Assembly (NCBI GenBank): GCA_902765395.1
Contig: CACWZP010000013.1
Span: 16,877-80,876 of the forward strand
Direction: 5' to 3'
Length of the DNA stretch: 64,000 nucleotides
DNA from: an uncultured Eubacteriales bacterium
GTDB taxonomy: Bacteria > Bacillota > Clostridia > Christensenellales > Aristaeellaceae
In this document: positions 1 to 9,700 of the stretch, in pieces
How positions within the stretch are numbered: position 1 is the stretch's first letter
Layout: every line of letters starts with the position of its first letter
Program-made: the position numbers and the translations under genes
Notes under the pieces: model-generated
Told to the model about the DNA's origin: nothing
Databases searched by the model: none
Seen by the model: only the letters and a program-made list of their open reading frames with translations

Positions 1-66
1 CAGGATGCAGAGCACGCCCAGCGCCATCCAGGAGAGCGCAATGAGCGCGGTATAGTAGCTCAACAT
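1..66 (-). CDS. N-terminus of an unidentified membrane protein (partial)
   Basis: Only the first 22 codons are inside the window; the gene runs off the left edge. The start ATG (66 to 64) has a good GGGGAGGAG ribosome site. The visible peptide, MLSYYTALIALSWMALGVLC, is hydrophobic and reads as a first membrane segment or signal anchor. It is transcribed divergently from the regulator at 244. Too little is present to name a family. Confidence 0.5.
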   Translation of the reverse strand, partial: MLSYYTALIALSWMALGVLCIL

Positions 67-185
67 GACGGTCTCTCCTCCCCTCGCCGAATTGCGGTTC
101 TATCCTTCCGCCTATTATTCTAAACCAGCCGTGTGAGGCGCGCAAGGGAGTGTTCCATAACGTCACATTATTTTTTCACAATCCC

Positions 186-214
186 TTGCTTTTGGCACAA
201 CACTGGATTAATAT
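186..214 (+). promoter_or_regulatory. Putative promoter of the HTH-receiver/kinase operon
   Basis: TTGCTT (186-191) and TAATAT (209-214) are separated by 17 bp, and the ATG at 244 follows about 30 bp later. The -10 box lies in an AT-rich patch that stands out from the GC-rich surroundings. Confidence 0.45.
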
Positions 215-243
215 ATAAGAAAACCAAATTGGAGCAACAGCGC

Positions 244-843
244 ATGAATATGCTTTTCGCGGAAACGCTGCGCCGGCTGAGAATGGAAAGAAAGCTTTCG
301 CAGCAGGAGCTGGCCGACAAGATGTACGTCACCCGGTCCACCGTGGCACGCTGGGAAACCGGCAGCCGCCTGCCGGACGCGGCGATGATCTCCCGGCTGT
401 CCCGGTGCCTGGGCGTGGATGTGAACACGCTGCTCAACGCCGCCGCGGAGAGCGACGAAGCTCCGAACGTCATCATGGTGGACGACCGGCAGATCGTGCT
501 CTCCGGCGGCCTGCCCATACTGGAAGAGGTGCTGCCCGGCGCCGCGATCACCGGCTTCACCCGGCCCTCCGAGGCCGTGGAATACGCCAGGAGCCACCGC
601 GTCGCGCTGGCCTTCCTGGACATCGAGCTGGGCAAGACCAGCGGGCTGGACCTGTGCCGCACGCTGCTTGAGATCAACCCCCGCACGAACGTGGTGTTCC
701 TGACCGCCTATGTGGAATACTCCTTCGGCGCCTGGGGCACCGGGGCCAGCGGCTTCATGCTCAAGCCCATCACGGCCCAGGGCGTGCGGGAGCAGCTGAA
801 GAACCTGCGGTATCCGTTCTGGGCAGGAGGCGCCGGGGAATGA
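244..843 (+). CDS. Response regulator with N-terminal XRE helix-turn-helix and C-terminal receiver
   Basis: This is a 199-aa cytoplasmic regulator. Residues 1-65 form an XRE/Cro-type helix-turn-helix (SQQELADKMYVTRSTVARWE). Residues about 73-185 form a CheY-like receiver with acidic pocket D80/D81, phosphoacceptor D126 in FLDIELGKTSG, and the late lysine in FMLKPI. The start at 244 is preferred over an earlier in-frame ATG at 133 because GGAG lies 9 bases before it and the HTH begins there. The stop overlaps the next gene's start (ATGA), so it is co-transcribed with the kinase at 840, its probable partner. The domain order is reversed relative to most response regulators. Confidence 0.85.
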   Translation: MNMLFAETLRRLRMERKLSQQELADKMYVTRSTVARWETGSRLPDAAMISRLSRCLGVDVNTLLNAAAESDEAPNVIMVDDRQIVLSGGLPILEEVLPGAAITGFTRPSEAVEYARSHRVALAFLDIELGKTSGLDLCRTLLEINPRTNVVFLTAYVEYSFGAWGTGASGFMLKPITAQGVREQLKNLRYPFWAGGAGE

Positions 844-2099
844 ACATTTCGGCCGTTCAGATTGATTTCTTTATCATGGGCTTCATGTTGGCGCTGACGC
901 TGCTGGGGCTCGGCGTCGCGTCTGCCATCCCCGGCATGGACCGCTGGAGCAGGCGCTTTTTCGTCCTGCTCTTCGCCATACTCGCGGTGAGCGTCAGCGT
1001 GGCACTTGTGGATCTGATCATCTATGGGCTCCCCGGCACGATCATGGTGGAGCAGTTCATCTGGGCATTCGAATCCCTGCTCGCCACGCTGTCGATGCCC
1101 ATGTTCACGCTCTACCTGCTGCGCTGCTGCGGGGAAAGCACGGCAAGGAGCGCCCTGTTCCGCGCCGTGAGCGCCATGTGGGCCCTGTATTTCATCGAGG
1201 TGATCATTGCCCAGTTCACGCCCTGGTTCTACTACACCACGCCGGATTACCAGTTTGAGCGCGGCCCGGGATACTGGGTAGGGCTCCTGCCCCTGATATT
1301 CATCATGGTGCTGAACCTGGCGGGCGTCATCAGGCGGCGGGACAAGCTGTCCCGGAAGTACTACATCGTCTTCCTCATCCACCTGATCCCGCTGGGGATC
1401 GCCATAGTCATCCATTCGATCATCTATAACTTCCTGGTCCTGGATACCGGGCTGACCCTCTCCATGCTGGTGATGTTCGCCATCATCCTGCTGGACAACG
1501 TGGATCGGTACATGCGCCAGCAGCGGGAGATCGCCCATCAGCGCGCCAGCGTCATGGTGCTTCAAATGCGGCCCCACTTCATCCACAACACCATGACCAG
1601 CATCTACTACCTCTGCGGCCAGGACCCCAAAAAGGCCCAGCAGGTCACGCTGGACTTCAACACCTACCTGCGCCGGAACTTCACCGCCATTGCCAGCGAC
1701 CACACCATCCCCTTCTCCGAGGAGCTGGAGCACACCCGGGCCTACCTGGCCGTGGAGCAGGCCCAGTTTGAGGACCGCCTTTTCGTGGATTACGACACGC
1801 CCCACACCCTGTTCCGCCTGCCGCCGTTGACGCTGCAGCCCATCGTGGAAAACGCCGTCAAGCACGGCATGGACCCGGACGCCGAGCCGCTGCGCATCGC
1901 CATCCGCACCCGCAGTACGGACAACGGCAGCGAGATCACCGTCTCCGACAACGGCCCGGGCTTTGAGCCCGCGGACGACAAGGAGCCGCACATCGCCCTG
2001 GCCAACATACAGCAGCGGCTGGAGATGATGTGCGGCGGAAAGCTCGCGATACAGCCCCGCGCGGAGGGCGGGACCGTCGTTCGGGTGACGATTCCCTGA
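840..2099 (+). CDS. Membrane sensor histidine kinase (YesM/LytS-type)
   Basis: A 419-aa kinase. Six or seven hydrophobic segments fill residues about 8-220 and form an integral-membrane sensor. A His_kinase domain follows, with phosphoacceptor H246 in LQMRPHFIHNTMTS, and then an HATPase_c domain (N box PIVENAVKHGMDP; G box SDNGPGFEP). It starts inside the stop codon of the HTH-receiver gene, which argues for a cognate pair. No periplasmic ligand domain is visible, so the signal is probably sensed in or near the membrane. Its length and layout are normal for the family. Confidence 0.88.
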   Translation: MNISAVQIDFFIMGFMLALTLLGLGVASAIPGMDRWSRRFFVLLFAILAVSVSVALVDLIIYGLPGTIMVEQFIWAFESLLATLSMPMFTLYLLRCCGESTARSALFRAVSAMWALYFIEVIIAQFTPWFYYTTPDYQFERGPGYWVGLLPLIFIMVLNLAGVIRRRDKLSRKYYIVFLIHLIPLGIAIVIHSIIYNFLVLDTGLTLSMLVMFAIILLDNVDRYMRQQREIAHQRASVMVLQMRPHFIHNTMTSIYYLCGQDPKKAQQVTLDFNTYLRRNFTAIASDHTIPFSEELEHTRAYLAVEQAQFEDRLFVDYDTPHTLFRLPPLTLQPIVENAVKHGMDPDAEPLRIAIRTRSTDNGSEITVSDNGPGFEPADDKEPHIALANIQQRLEMMCGGKLAIQPRAEGGTVVRVTIP

Positions 2100-2119
2100 C
2101 GGTCGGCGCGCATAAAGCG

Positions 2120-2153
2120 ACCGTGCCCGGAGCGTCAATGCCCCGGGCACGGT
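2120..2153. terminator. Hairpin terminator between the kinase and the convergent ATPase
   Basis: A perfect 11-bp stem (ACCGTGCCCGG / CCGGGCACGGT) lies between two convergent genes. The flanks are only moderately AT-rich, so it may serve both strands. Confidence 0.65.
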
Positions 2154-2176
2154 ATTCATATTGATTCTCCCTGGCG

Positions 2177-4825
2177 TCACGCCTTTTCGGCGGGCGCCTT
2201 CTTTTTCGCGGCGGCGCGCTCGATCAGCTTGAGCAACTCCACCACCGGCACGATGCACAGCGCGATGCCCATGGAGACGGCGTACTCGCGCAGGGTGATC
2301 TTCGCGAAGGAGAAGGCGTCGCGCAGGAAGGGCACGAACACCACCGCGGTGGTCATCAGCAGCGAGAACACCAGCGTCAGCCACAGCCAGCGGTTCTGCG
2401 TCTTCTCCGAGGCCAGCGAGCCCCGGCGGGAGCGCATGTTGAAGGCGTGGAAGATCTCCGTCATGCTCAGCGTGAGGAAGGCCATGGTCATGCCCTCCGG
2501 CGACTGGGCGATGGCCCAGCTCCCGGCGGTCAAGCGGTGGGCGGTGAAGTAGCTCACCAGCGTCAGCAGCGCGATCACGATCCCCTGCAGGCACATGTCG
2601 AAGGCCAGGCCCCCGGCGAATATCCCCTCCTCCGGGCGGCGGGGCGGCCGGCGCATGGTGTCCGGCTCGGCCTCCTCCATACCCAGGGCGATGGCCGGGA
2701 AGGTGTCGGTGATCAGGTTGATCCACAGGATGTGCACGGGCTTGAAGATGGTGAAGCCCATCAGCGTGGCCGCGAACACCGCCAGCACCTCGGCCAGGTT
2801 CGCCGACAGCAGGTACTGGATGGCCTTGCGGATGTTGTCGTAGATGCGCCGGCCCTCGGCCACGGCGGAGACGATGGTGGCGAAGTTGTCGTCGGTCAGG
2901 ATCATGTCCGCCACGGACTTGGTCACGTCGGTACCGGTGATGCCCATGCCTACGCCGATGTCCGCCTGCTTGATGGAAGGCGCGTCGTTCACGCCGTCGC
3001 CGGTCATGGCGGTGACGCAGTCAAGCCCCTGCCAGGCCTTCACGATGCGCACCTTGTTCTCCGGCTGCACCCGTGCGTAGACGGAATAGCGCCGCACGTC
3101 CTGGGCGAAGGTCTCCTCGTCGATGGCGTCCAGCTCCGCGCCGGTGATGGCCTGCTGGCCGGGGTCCAGTATGCCCAGCTCCCTGGCGATGGCCACGGCG
3201 GTATCCCTGTGGTCGCCGGTGATCATGATGGGCCGAATGCCCGCCTGGCGGCAAAGGCCGATGGCGTCCTTCACCTCGGGACGGATGGGGTCGATCATGC
3301 CGGACATGCCGATCCAGGTCAGATCCTGCTCCAGCTCCTCAGGCGCGTTCCCCGCGGGCCGCGCGTCATACACGCGCTGGGCCGCTGCCAGCACGCGCAG
3401 CGCCTCGTCGGCCATGGCCTTGTTGGCCGCGTTGATCTCCCGGCGCATCTCCTCGGTCATGGGCACCGCCTGGCCGTTCACCCAGGCCTTCGTGCAGCGG
3501 CGCAGCACCTCGTCCGGCGCGCCCTTGGTGAACTGGATGAAGCCCTCGCCCGCCCTGGCGCGGTGGAGCGTGGTCATCATCTTGCGGATGGAATCAAAGG
3601 GTGCCTCGTCCACCCGGGGCAGGTCGGCCTCCATCTCGTCCTTGATGAGGCCCGCCTTCGCGGCATCGTTCACCAGGGCGCACTCGGTGGCCTCGCCCAC
3701 CGCCTCGCCGCCCTCCAGCTTCGCGTCGGAGGCCAGCGCCATGGCGGTCATCAGCAGCCGCTCGTCTTCGGTGACCCGGCGCATGACCGTCATTTTGTTC
3801 TGGGTCAGGGTGCCGGTCTTGTCGGAGCAGATGATCCGGGTACAGCCCAGGGTCTCCACCGCGGTCAGCTTGCGGATGATGGCATGGTTCTTCGACATCT
3901 TCGTCACGCCGATGGACAGCAGGATCGTCACCACCGCGCTCAATCCCTCGGGGATGGCCGCCACGGCCAGCGACACGGCGATCATGAAAGTGTCCAGCAC
4001 CGCCGCGCCGCCGTTTCGGATCAGGTTCACGACGAACACGAAGGCGCAGATGATCAGGATCATGACCGACAGCTTCCGGCTCAGCTCGGTGAGCCGCTTC
4101 TGCAGCGGCGTCTGCTCGTCCTCGGCGCTGTGCAGCGCGTCGGCAATGCTGCCCATCTGGGTCTGCATGCCGGTGTCGGCCACAACGGCGCGGCCGCGGC
4201 CATAGGTGACGGTGGAGCCCATGTAGACCATGTTGGTGCGGTCGCCCAAGGGCACGTCGCGGTTGTCCGCGGCGGTCAGCGCCTCCACCTGCTTGTCCAC
4301 GTCCACGGACTCGCCGGTGAGCGCCGCCTCCTCCACCTTCATGGAGGCGGCCTCGATCAGCCGCGCGTCGGCGGGCACCGCGTCGCCGGCCTCCAGCACG
4401 ATCACGTCGCCGGGCACCAGCTCCTCGGCCTTCACCGTCAGCTGGTGGCCGCCGCGCACCACCTTCGCCGTGGCAGCCGCGATCTGCTGCAGCGCCTCGA
4501 TGGCCGCCTCGGCCTTGTTCTCCTGGTACACGCCCAGGCAGGCGTTGATCAGCACCACCGCCAGGATGATGATGGTGTCCGCCAGGCTCTCCCCGGCATA
4601 GACGGCCGTCACCGCGCTGACGATGGCCGCGCCGATCAGCACCAGCGTCATCGGGTCCTTCAGCTGGCCCAGGAACCGCTTGAGCAGGCTGACCTTTTCG
4701 GCCTCCCGCAGCTTGTTGGGCCCGTATTTCGACAGCCGGCCCGCCGCCTCGTCGTTCGTCAGTCCCTCCGGGGATGACCCCAGCGCCTTCAGTGTCTCTT
4801 CCGTTGTTTCCAGATAGGGCTTCAC
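2177..4825 (-). CDS. P-type Ca2+-transporting ATPase (P2-type)
   Basis: An 882-aa cation pump. It has the N-terminal cation-ATPase region, actuator motif TGES (170-173), PEGL in TM4 (292-295), phosphorylated D335 in CSDKTGTLTQ, hinge motif MTGDGVNDAPS, and a TM6 motif LWINLITDTFPAIALG typical of SERCA/PMCA-like calcium pumps. It would export Ca2+ (possibly Mn2+) from the cytosol using ATP. The C-terminus ends in a short basic tail rich in Lys and Ala. It is monocistronic, with its own promoter and a hairpin at its 3' side. The substrate is inferred from family resemblance. Confidence 0.92.
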   Translation of the reverse strand: MKPYLETTEETLKALGSSPEGLTNDEAAGRLSKYGPNKLREAEKVSLLKRFLGQLKDPMTLVLIGAAIVSAVTAVYAGESLADTIIILAVVLINACLGVYQENKAEAAIEALQQIAAATAKVVRGGHQLTVKAEELVPGDVIVLEAGDAVPADARLIEAASMKVEEAALTGESVDVDKQVEALTAADNRDVPLGDRTNMVYMGSTVTYGRGRAVVADTGMQTQMGSIADALHSAEDEQTPLQKRLTELSRKLSVMILIICAFVFVVNLIRNGGAAVLDTFMIAVSLAVAAIPEGLSAVVTILLSIGVTKMSKNHAIIRKLTAVETLGCTRIICSDKTGTLTQNKMTVMRRVTEDERLLMTAMALASDAKLEGGEAVGEATECALVNDAAKAGLIKDEMEADLPRVDEAPFDSIRKMMTTLHRARAGEGFIQFTKGAPDEVLRRCTKAWVNGQAVPMTEEMRREINAANKAMADEALRVLAAAQRVYDARPAGNAPEELEQDLTWIGMSGMIDPIRPEVKDAIGLCRQAGIRPIMITGDHRDTAVAIARELGILDPGQQAITGAELDAIDEETFAQDVRRYSVYARVQPENKVRIVKAWQGLDCVTAMTGDGVNDAPSIKQADIGVGMGITGTDVTKSVADMILTDDNFATIVSAVAEGRRIYDNIRKAIQYLLSANLAEVLAVFAATLMGFTIFKPVHILWINLITDTFPAIALGMEEAEPDTMRRPPRRPEEGIFAGGLAFDMCLQGIVIALLTLVSYFTAHRLTAGSWAIAQSPEGMTMAFLTLSMTEIFHAFNMRSRRGSLASEKTQNRWLWLTLVFSLLMTTAVVFVPFLRDAFSFAKITLREYAVSMGIALCIVPVVELLKLIERAAAKKKAPAEKA

Positions 4826-4891
4826 CTTGTACTCACGCTCGCTTTCTGATCCATGCCCAGGCGCACAGCCGCGCCGCTTTTAACCATTCAC

Positions 4892-4920
4892 ATGATAGCA
4901 GATTGCCGCCATTTTTTCAA
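4892..4920 (-). promoter_or_regulatory. Putative promoter of the Ca2+ ATPase gene
   Basis: Read on the minus strand, TTGAAA (4920-4915) and TATCAT (4897-4892) have a 17-bp spacer, about 70 bp before the ATPase ATG. Confidence 0.5.
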
Positions 4921-5008
4921 CCCGTTTGACCGACTTGTCGATTCTTATTCCATGCTTTCAACAGCGCTGAGCCAGTCGGTCGGCTCTCGGGAAAACCGCC
5001 GCGTCCGG

Positions 5009-6403
5009 TCAGTCGGCCGGTTCGCTCTGCTCGCGGGTGATGGCCGCCTTCTTCCGCCAGGCGCCGCCGCGATAGCGCAAAAACCCTGCGGCGGCCACCA
5101 GCGTCCATGTGAAGGCCGTGCCCAGCCAGATGCCCCAGACGCCGATGGACGGGATCATCGTCAGCGGCTTGGGGAAGGCCACCCGGCCCACCATCTCGCA
5201 GGCGCCGGAGATCAGCGAAAACGCGCTGTCGCCTGAGCCGTTCAGCACGCCGCGGCACGCGTAGATCATGCCCAGCGGAGCCAGGAACCACGTGGTCAGC
5301 CGCAGGCCGTGGGCGCCGTAGCGAATGACCTCCGCGCCCTGCTCGGCGTCCACGAACAGGCCCATCACCCAGGGGCTGAACAGCTGGAAGGCCAGCGTCA
5401 TCGCCGCCGCGAACGCCAGGATCAGCAGCACCGCGTGGCGGAAGCCCTCCCCCACCCGTTCGCTCTTGTTCGCGCCGATGTTCTGCCCCGTGAAGGTGGA
5501 CAGCGCCGCGAACATGGACATGAAGGGCTGCTGCACCAGCGCCTCCACGCGGCTGGTGGCCGTGAAGGCCGCGCCCACCACCGAGCCGAAGCTGTTCACC
5601 ACCGATTGCAGGGCGATCAGCGACAGCGCCACCATGGAGGACTGGGCCGCCAGGGGCACGCCGATGCGGAAGCACTGGCGGATCAGCGTCGCGTTCGGCT
5701 TCCACATGGACCGATCCAGTATAAACATGGGGTTGTGGCGGGAGGCGTACATGAAGCAGCCCACGGCGGACAGCGCCTGGGCGATGATGGTTGCGCCCGC
5801 CGCGCCGCCCACGCCCCAGCCCAGGCTGCGGATGAAGAACAGGTCGAGGAACACGTTGAGGATGCTGGCGGCCACCAGGAAGAACAGCGGCGTGCGGGAA
5901 TCGCCCACGCCCCGCAGTATCGAGGAGACACAGTTGTACATGGACACGGCGATCACGCCCGCGCAGCGCACCTGCATATAGATCACGGCCTGGTCCATGA
6001 TGTTCTCCGGCGTGCCGATCAGCCCAAGCACCGTCCGCGCCAGGCCAAAGCCCAGTCCGCCCATCACCAGCGCGGCGGAGGCCATGATGTACACGGCGTT
6101 GGTGATCACCCGCTTGACCGTGTCGGGCCGCTCCGCGCCGAAGGCCTGGGCGATCAGTATGCCCACGCCGCTGGCCAGGCCGCTGCACAGCGAAAAGAAC
6201 AGGAAGCTCAGCGAGTTCGTCGCGCCCACCGCCGCCAGGGCGTCCGGGCCGATGTACCGGCCGACGATCATCATGTCCACCATGCTGTAGACCTGCTGGA
6301 AGATGTTGCCCACCAGCAGCGGCACCATGAACCGCAGCAGCAGCCCCGTGGGGTTGCCCTGGGTCATGTCCATCATGTGGTGCGTCCGTTTGCGCGTTTG
6401 CAT
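5009..6403 (-). CDS. MATE family multidrug/Na+ antiporter
   Basis: A 464-aa MATE transporter with about 12 membrane segments in two MatE repeats (LLLRFMVPLLVGNIFQQVYS at the start of repeat 1, IRQCFRIGVPLAAQSSMVAL at repeat 2). It would extrude drugs or metabolites by H+ or Na+ antiport. The start MQTRKRTHH at 6403 is chosen because GAGGGAAGAGAG lies just before it; an upstream in-frame ATG at 6628 would add a non-homologous 75-residue extension. It stands alone with its own promoter. Substrate unknown. Confidence 0.9.
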   Translation of the reverse strand: MQTRKRTHHMMDMTQGNPTGLLLRFMVPLLVGNIFQQVYSMVDMMIVGRYIGPDALAAVGATNSLSFLFFSLCSGLASGVGILIAQAFGAERPDTVKRVITNAVYIMASAALVMGGLGFGLARTVLGLIGTPENIMDQAVIYMQVRCAGVIAVSMYNCVSSILRGVGDSRTPLFFLVAASILNVFLDLFFIRSLGWGVGGAAGATIIAQALSAVGCFMYASRHNPMFILDRSMWKPNATLIRQCFRIGVPLAAQSSMVALSLIALQSVVNSFGSVVGAAFTATSRVEALVQQPFMSMFAALSTFTGQNIGANKSERVGEGFRHAVLLILAFAAAMTLAFQLFSPWVMGLFVDAEQGAEVIRYGAHGLRLTTWFLAPLGMIYACRGVLNGSGDSAFSLISGACEMVGRVAFPKPLTMIPSIGVWGIWLGTAFTWTLVAAAGFLRYRGGAWRKKAAITREQSEPAD

Positions 6404-6524
6404 GCTCTCTTCCCTCTTGAAGACATTTTGTCGCGTGCCGGCATAGGCGCAGATCCGCGCTCCGCAGGCGCCGGGGCCCTGCCGGGCCGGCCCGAAAGCC
6501 GGAGGAGGCACCCGTCCGCGCGTT

Positions 6525-6553
6525 ATTATACAATCGGAAACAGCCACGGTCAA
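6525..6553 (-). promoter_or_regulatory. Putative promoter of the MATE gene
   Basis: On the minus strand, TTGACC (6553-6548) and TATAAT (6530-6525) are 17 bp apart. The leader to the ATG is about 115 nt. Confidence 0.6.
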
Positions 6554-6621
6554 TAGCCTTGTATTGTAATATTCTGGTTCACTGTTGAAACGGCGGGACG
6601 CCTTTTTGCCGGGGCGCTGGC

Positions 6622-6656
6622 AAAACAAACCGGCCCCCGCCAGGCGGCGGGGGCCG
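6622..6656 (-). terminator. Rho-independent terminator of the permease/c-di-GMP fusion gene
   Basis: A perfect 11-bp GC stem (CGGCCCCCGCC / GGCGGGGGCCG) is followed on the minus strand by GGTTTGTTTTG, about 60 bp after the stop of the 6715 gene. Confidence 0.75.
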
Positions 6657-6714
6657 TTCCATACTCGGGCCGGGGTTCAGCGCGTTCTGCGGCCCCAATT
6701 CCGGGTCGGCGGCG

Positions 6715-9700
6715 TCAGCGCGCCTCCTGCCGGAGCATCTCCAGGATGAACCGGTCGAAGTCCTCCGGAGGCACCGGCTTGGAGAAGTAGTAGCCCTGCA
6801 CCAGGTCGCAGCCCATCTCCTTCAGCGCCAGGTATTGCTCCTCGGTCTCCACGCCCTCGGCCACCACGGGCACCTTCAGGTAGTCCGCGATCTCGATGAT
6901 CAGCTCGATCATGCGCAGATCCTGCTTCTCCTTGAAGGCATTGCGCACGAAGCTCATGTCCAGCTTCAGCACGTCGATGGGCAGGTGGGACAGCATGCCC
7001 AGCGAGGAGTAGCCCGTGCCGAAGTCGTCCATCTCGATCCTGAAGCCCATGCCCACGCCGCTGAGCTCCCTGGCCATCGCAATGACCTGCTCCGAATCCC
7101 CGGTATAGGCGGATTCGGTGATCTCCAGCATCATGTCGTCGAAGGTCAGGTCGTAGGTGCGCAGGATGTCGTTGAAGATGTCCTTCAGGTTCGTCGCCAG
7201 CATGTCGATCCTGGAAACGTTCACCGAGACCGGCACGGAATAGCCGAAGCGATCCTTCCAATCCCGGATGCGCGCGCCCGTCTCCCGCCAGACATACTCG
7301 TCCAGCTCCAGGATCAGGCCGTTGTCCTCCAGCAGCGGGATGAACACGCCGGGGCTGATCATGCCCAGCTCGGGATGGTTCCAGCGCACCAGCGCCTCGG
7401 CGCTGGCCAGCACGGGCTCATCGCCGCGCACGTCAAACTTCGGCTGGAGATACACCTTGAAATGCCTGTCCTTCAGCGATGCCCGGAAATCCTCCAGCAG
7501 CCGCTCCTTGAACAGCTCCTCCTGGTGCATCTGCGTGTCGTAAATGCCGATGGGCCTGGTGTGCCCGGTCTTGACCTTGTTCGACGCGATCCTGGCGTAT
7601 TCGAACCGGCGCTCGATTTCAAGCGACTTGTCCACCTGGGCATATACGCCCATGCGCAGCCGCACGCGGTTCGCCGAGCCCTCTTCGCTGGTCAGCCCAT
7701 CCGAAACCCACTCCAGCAGATGGTCGTAATCGTCCCTGTGGGGGCTGTAAATCAGGAAGGTGTCCGCGCCGCGGCGGCAGCCGACGCCGCCGATGTCGCG
7801 GGCCAGGTGGCGGATGCGTTCGCCGATGCGGCACAGGACCGCGTCGCCGTACTGCTTGCCATAGCGCTCGTTGAGCATGTGGAAGCGGTTCACGTCCATG
7901 ACGATGGCGTCCATCGGCATTTCCGTGTAATGCTGGTCGTACATCCTGACATAGCGCAGGAAGTAGTCCAGGTTGAACAGGTTGGTCAGGCCGTCGCGCT
8001 CCGTCGACTGGATGATGCTTCGCTTTTCAGAAAGCTCGATGCAGCGGTTGACGCGCGCCCGCACGATCTCCCAGGAGGGATAGGGCTTGGGGATGAAATC
8101 CATGGCGCCGAATTTCAGGCATTCCACCTCGGCGGACTGGTCCGCCGTGAGCACGATGACGGGGATGTCCTTGAACTCCGTGCCTTCCTTCATCACCTTC
8201 AGGACCTCCATGCCGCTCATACGGGGCATGTTCAGATCCAGCATCACCAGCGCCAGCTCGGACTTGTGGGCCTTGATCTGCTCCAGGGCCTCGATGCCGT
8301 CGGAGGCATACAGCAGATCGTAGCCGTCCTGCAGCATGTTCCCCAGCATCATCAGGTTGACCGCTTCGTCCTCCACGATCAGCACGTGCTTCTTGATGTG
8401 CAGGATCTTCGCGTCCTCCAGCATGGGCATCAGCATCTTGGCAGGGTTGTCGCTGTCGTCGCGGGTGACCGCGCCCAGGCCCTTCAGCAGCTGCTTTTCC
8501 TCGTACATCAGGCCGTCCGCGCGCTCAAACACGCTGTGGAAGCTCTTGTCCTCGCCGGGCACGAAGTCGGACAGGCCGCCGGAGACCACCACGCCGCTGG
8601 TGCTGATGTGCTCCACCGAGCGGTCGTGCAGCGCCAGCAGCAGCTCCTTGCGGATCACGTGGTCGCGGCCGGTCAGTATGACGACATACTCGTCGCCGCC
8701 GATGCGATAGACCGGGCTGTGCTGGAATATGTCGCAGATCATCTCAAACGCCTTGCGGATGTATTCGTCGCCGGCCTTGTGGCCCAGGGTATCGTTGATC
8801 TTCTTCAGGCCGTTCACGTCGCAGACCACTACGGCGAAATCCTTGGCCGTACCCGCCTCGATGGCCGCGTCGATCTCCTTTTCATGCATCAGGTAGGCGT
8901 GCTTGCTCTTGGCGCCGGTCAGGGGATCCTTGAACGCGGTTTCCCGCGCGGCGTCGCGCTCGGCCACCGCCTTGGTCTCCCACTTCTGCATGGACACGTG
9001 GTTGATGAGCATCGCGCCCAGTGCCATCACGAACAGGCCGGACACCAGCAGCGAATTCAGGGTGTCGGTTCGCTGGACATGGTCGATCTGCGCCTGGACG
9101 AACGCGTCCTCGTCCGCCGCGGCGCCCTCCCTGTAGTAGTCCTGGACGGCATGGATGGCGTCGTGGGTGGTCTTTTCATCCACACGCCCCGACCAGATCA
9201 TGGCCATGAAAACCACCAGCGCCAGCAGGGCGATCCAGACGATGATCGCCTTGCCGAAGCGGCGGGCGTGATCCTTCCTGATGATGTGGCGGAAGTAGAA
9301 CAGGCCGATCACCGTCCACACCATGAACAGGATATACGTCTCCGTCTCCAGCATCGCGTCGCCGAACAGTAGGGGAAAGAGCAGATAGATGCCGAACACC
9401 ACCATCACAATCGAGCCGATCAGGCCGGTGACGCCCACCCGCCTGTTCTTCAGCTTTCGGGCGGTCTTCAGCGCGGCCGCGGAGACGAACCCGTACAGCA
9501 TGGTGGCGCCCAGGGTGGTCACGTCCACGATCCAGCCGATGGCGGTCCTGCCGACGAACACAATGGGCACGCTGGCCGCCGCCACGAGGAGCATCGCGTT
9601 GGCGGGGATGCGCTTGTCGTTCAGCTCGGCAAAGCAGCTTGGGAGAATGTCGTCCCGGGCGGCCGCGAAGAACAGCCGACTCAGCGCCCGGAGGTTGCCG

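Noticed and set aside
708-2726. Long open frame opposite the regulator and kinase genes
   Set aside because: It is His/Arg/Gly-rich in the way of GC-rich antisense frames, has no ribosome site or motif, and crosses two well-supported plus-strand genes and the 3' end of the ATPase.
2447-4777. 776-codon frame antisense to the Ca2+ ATPase
   Set aside because: Composition (very His/Gln/Arg-rich) marks it as a shadow of the ATPase codons; no conserved domain.
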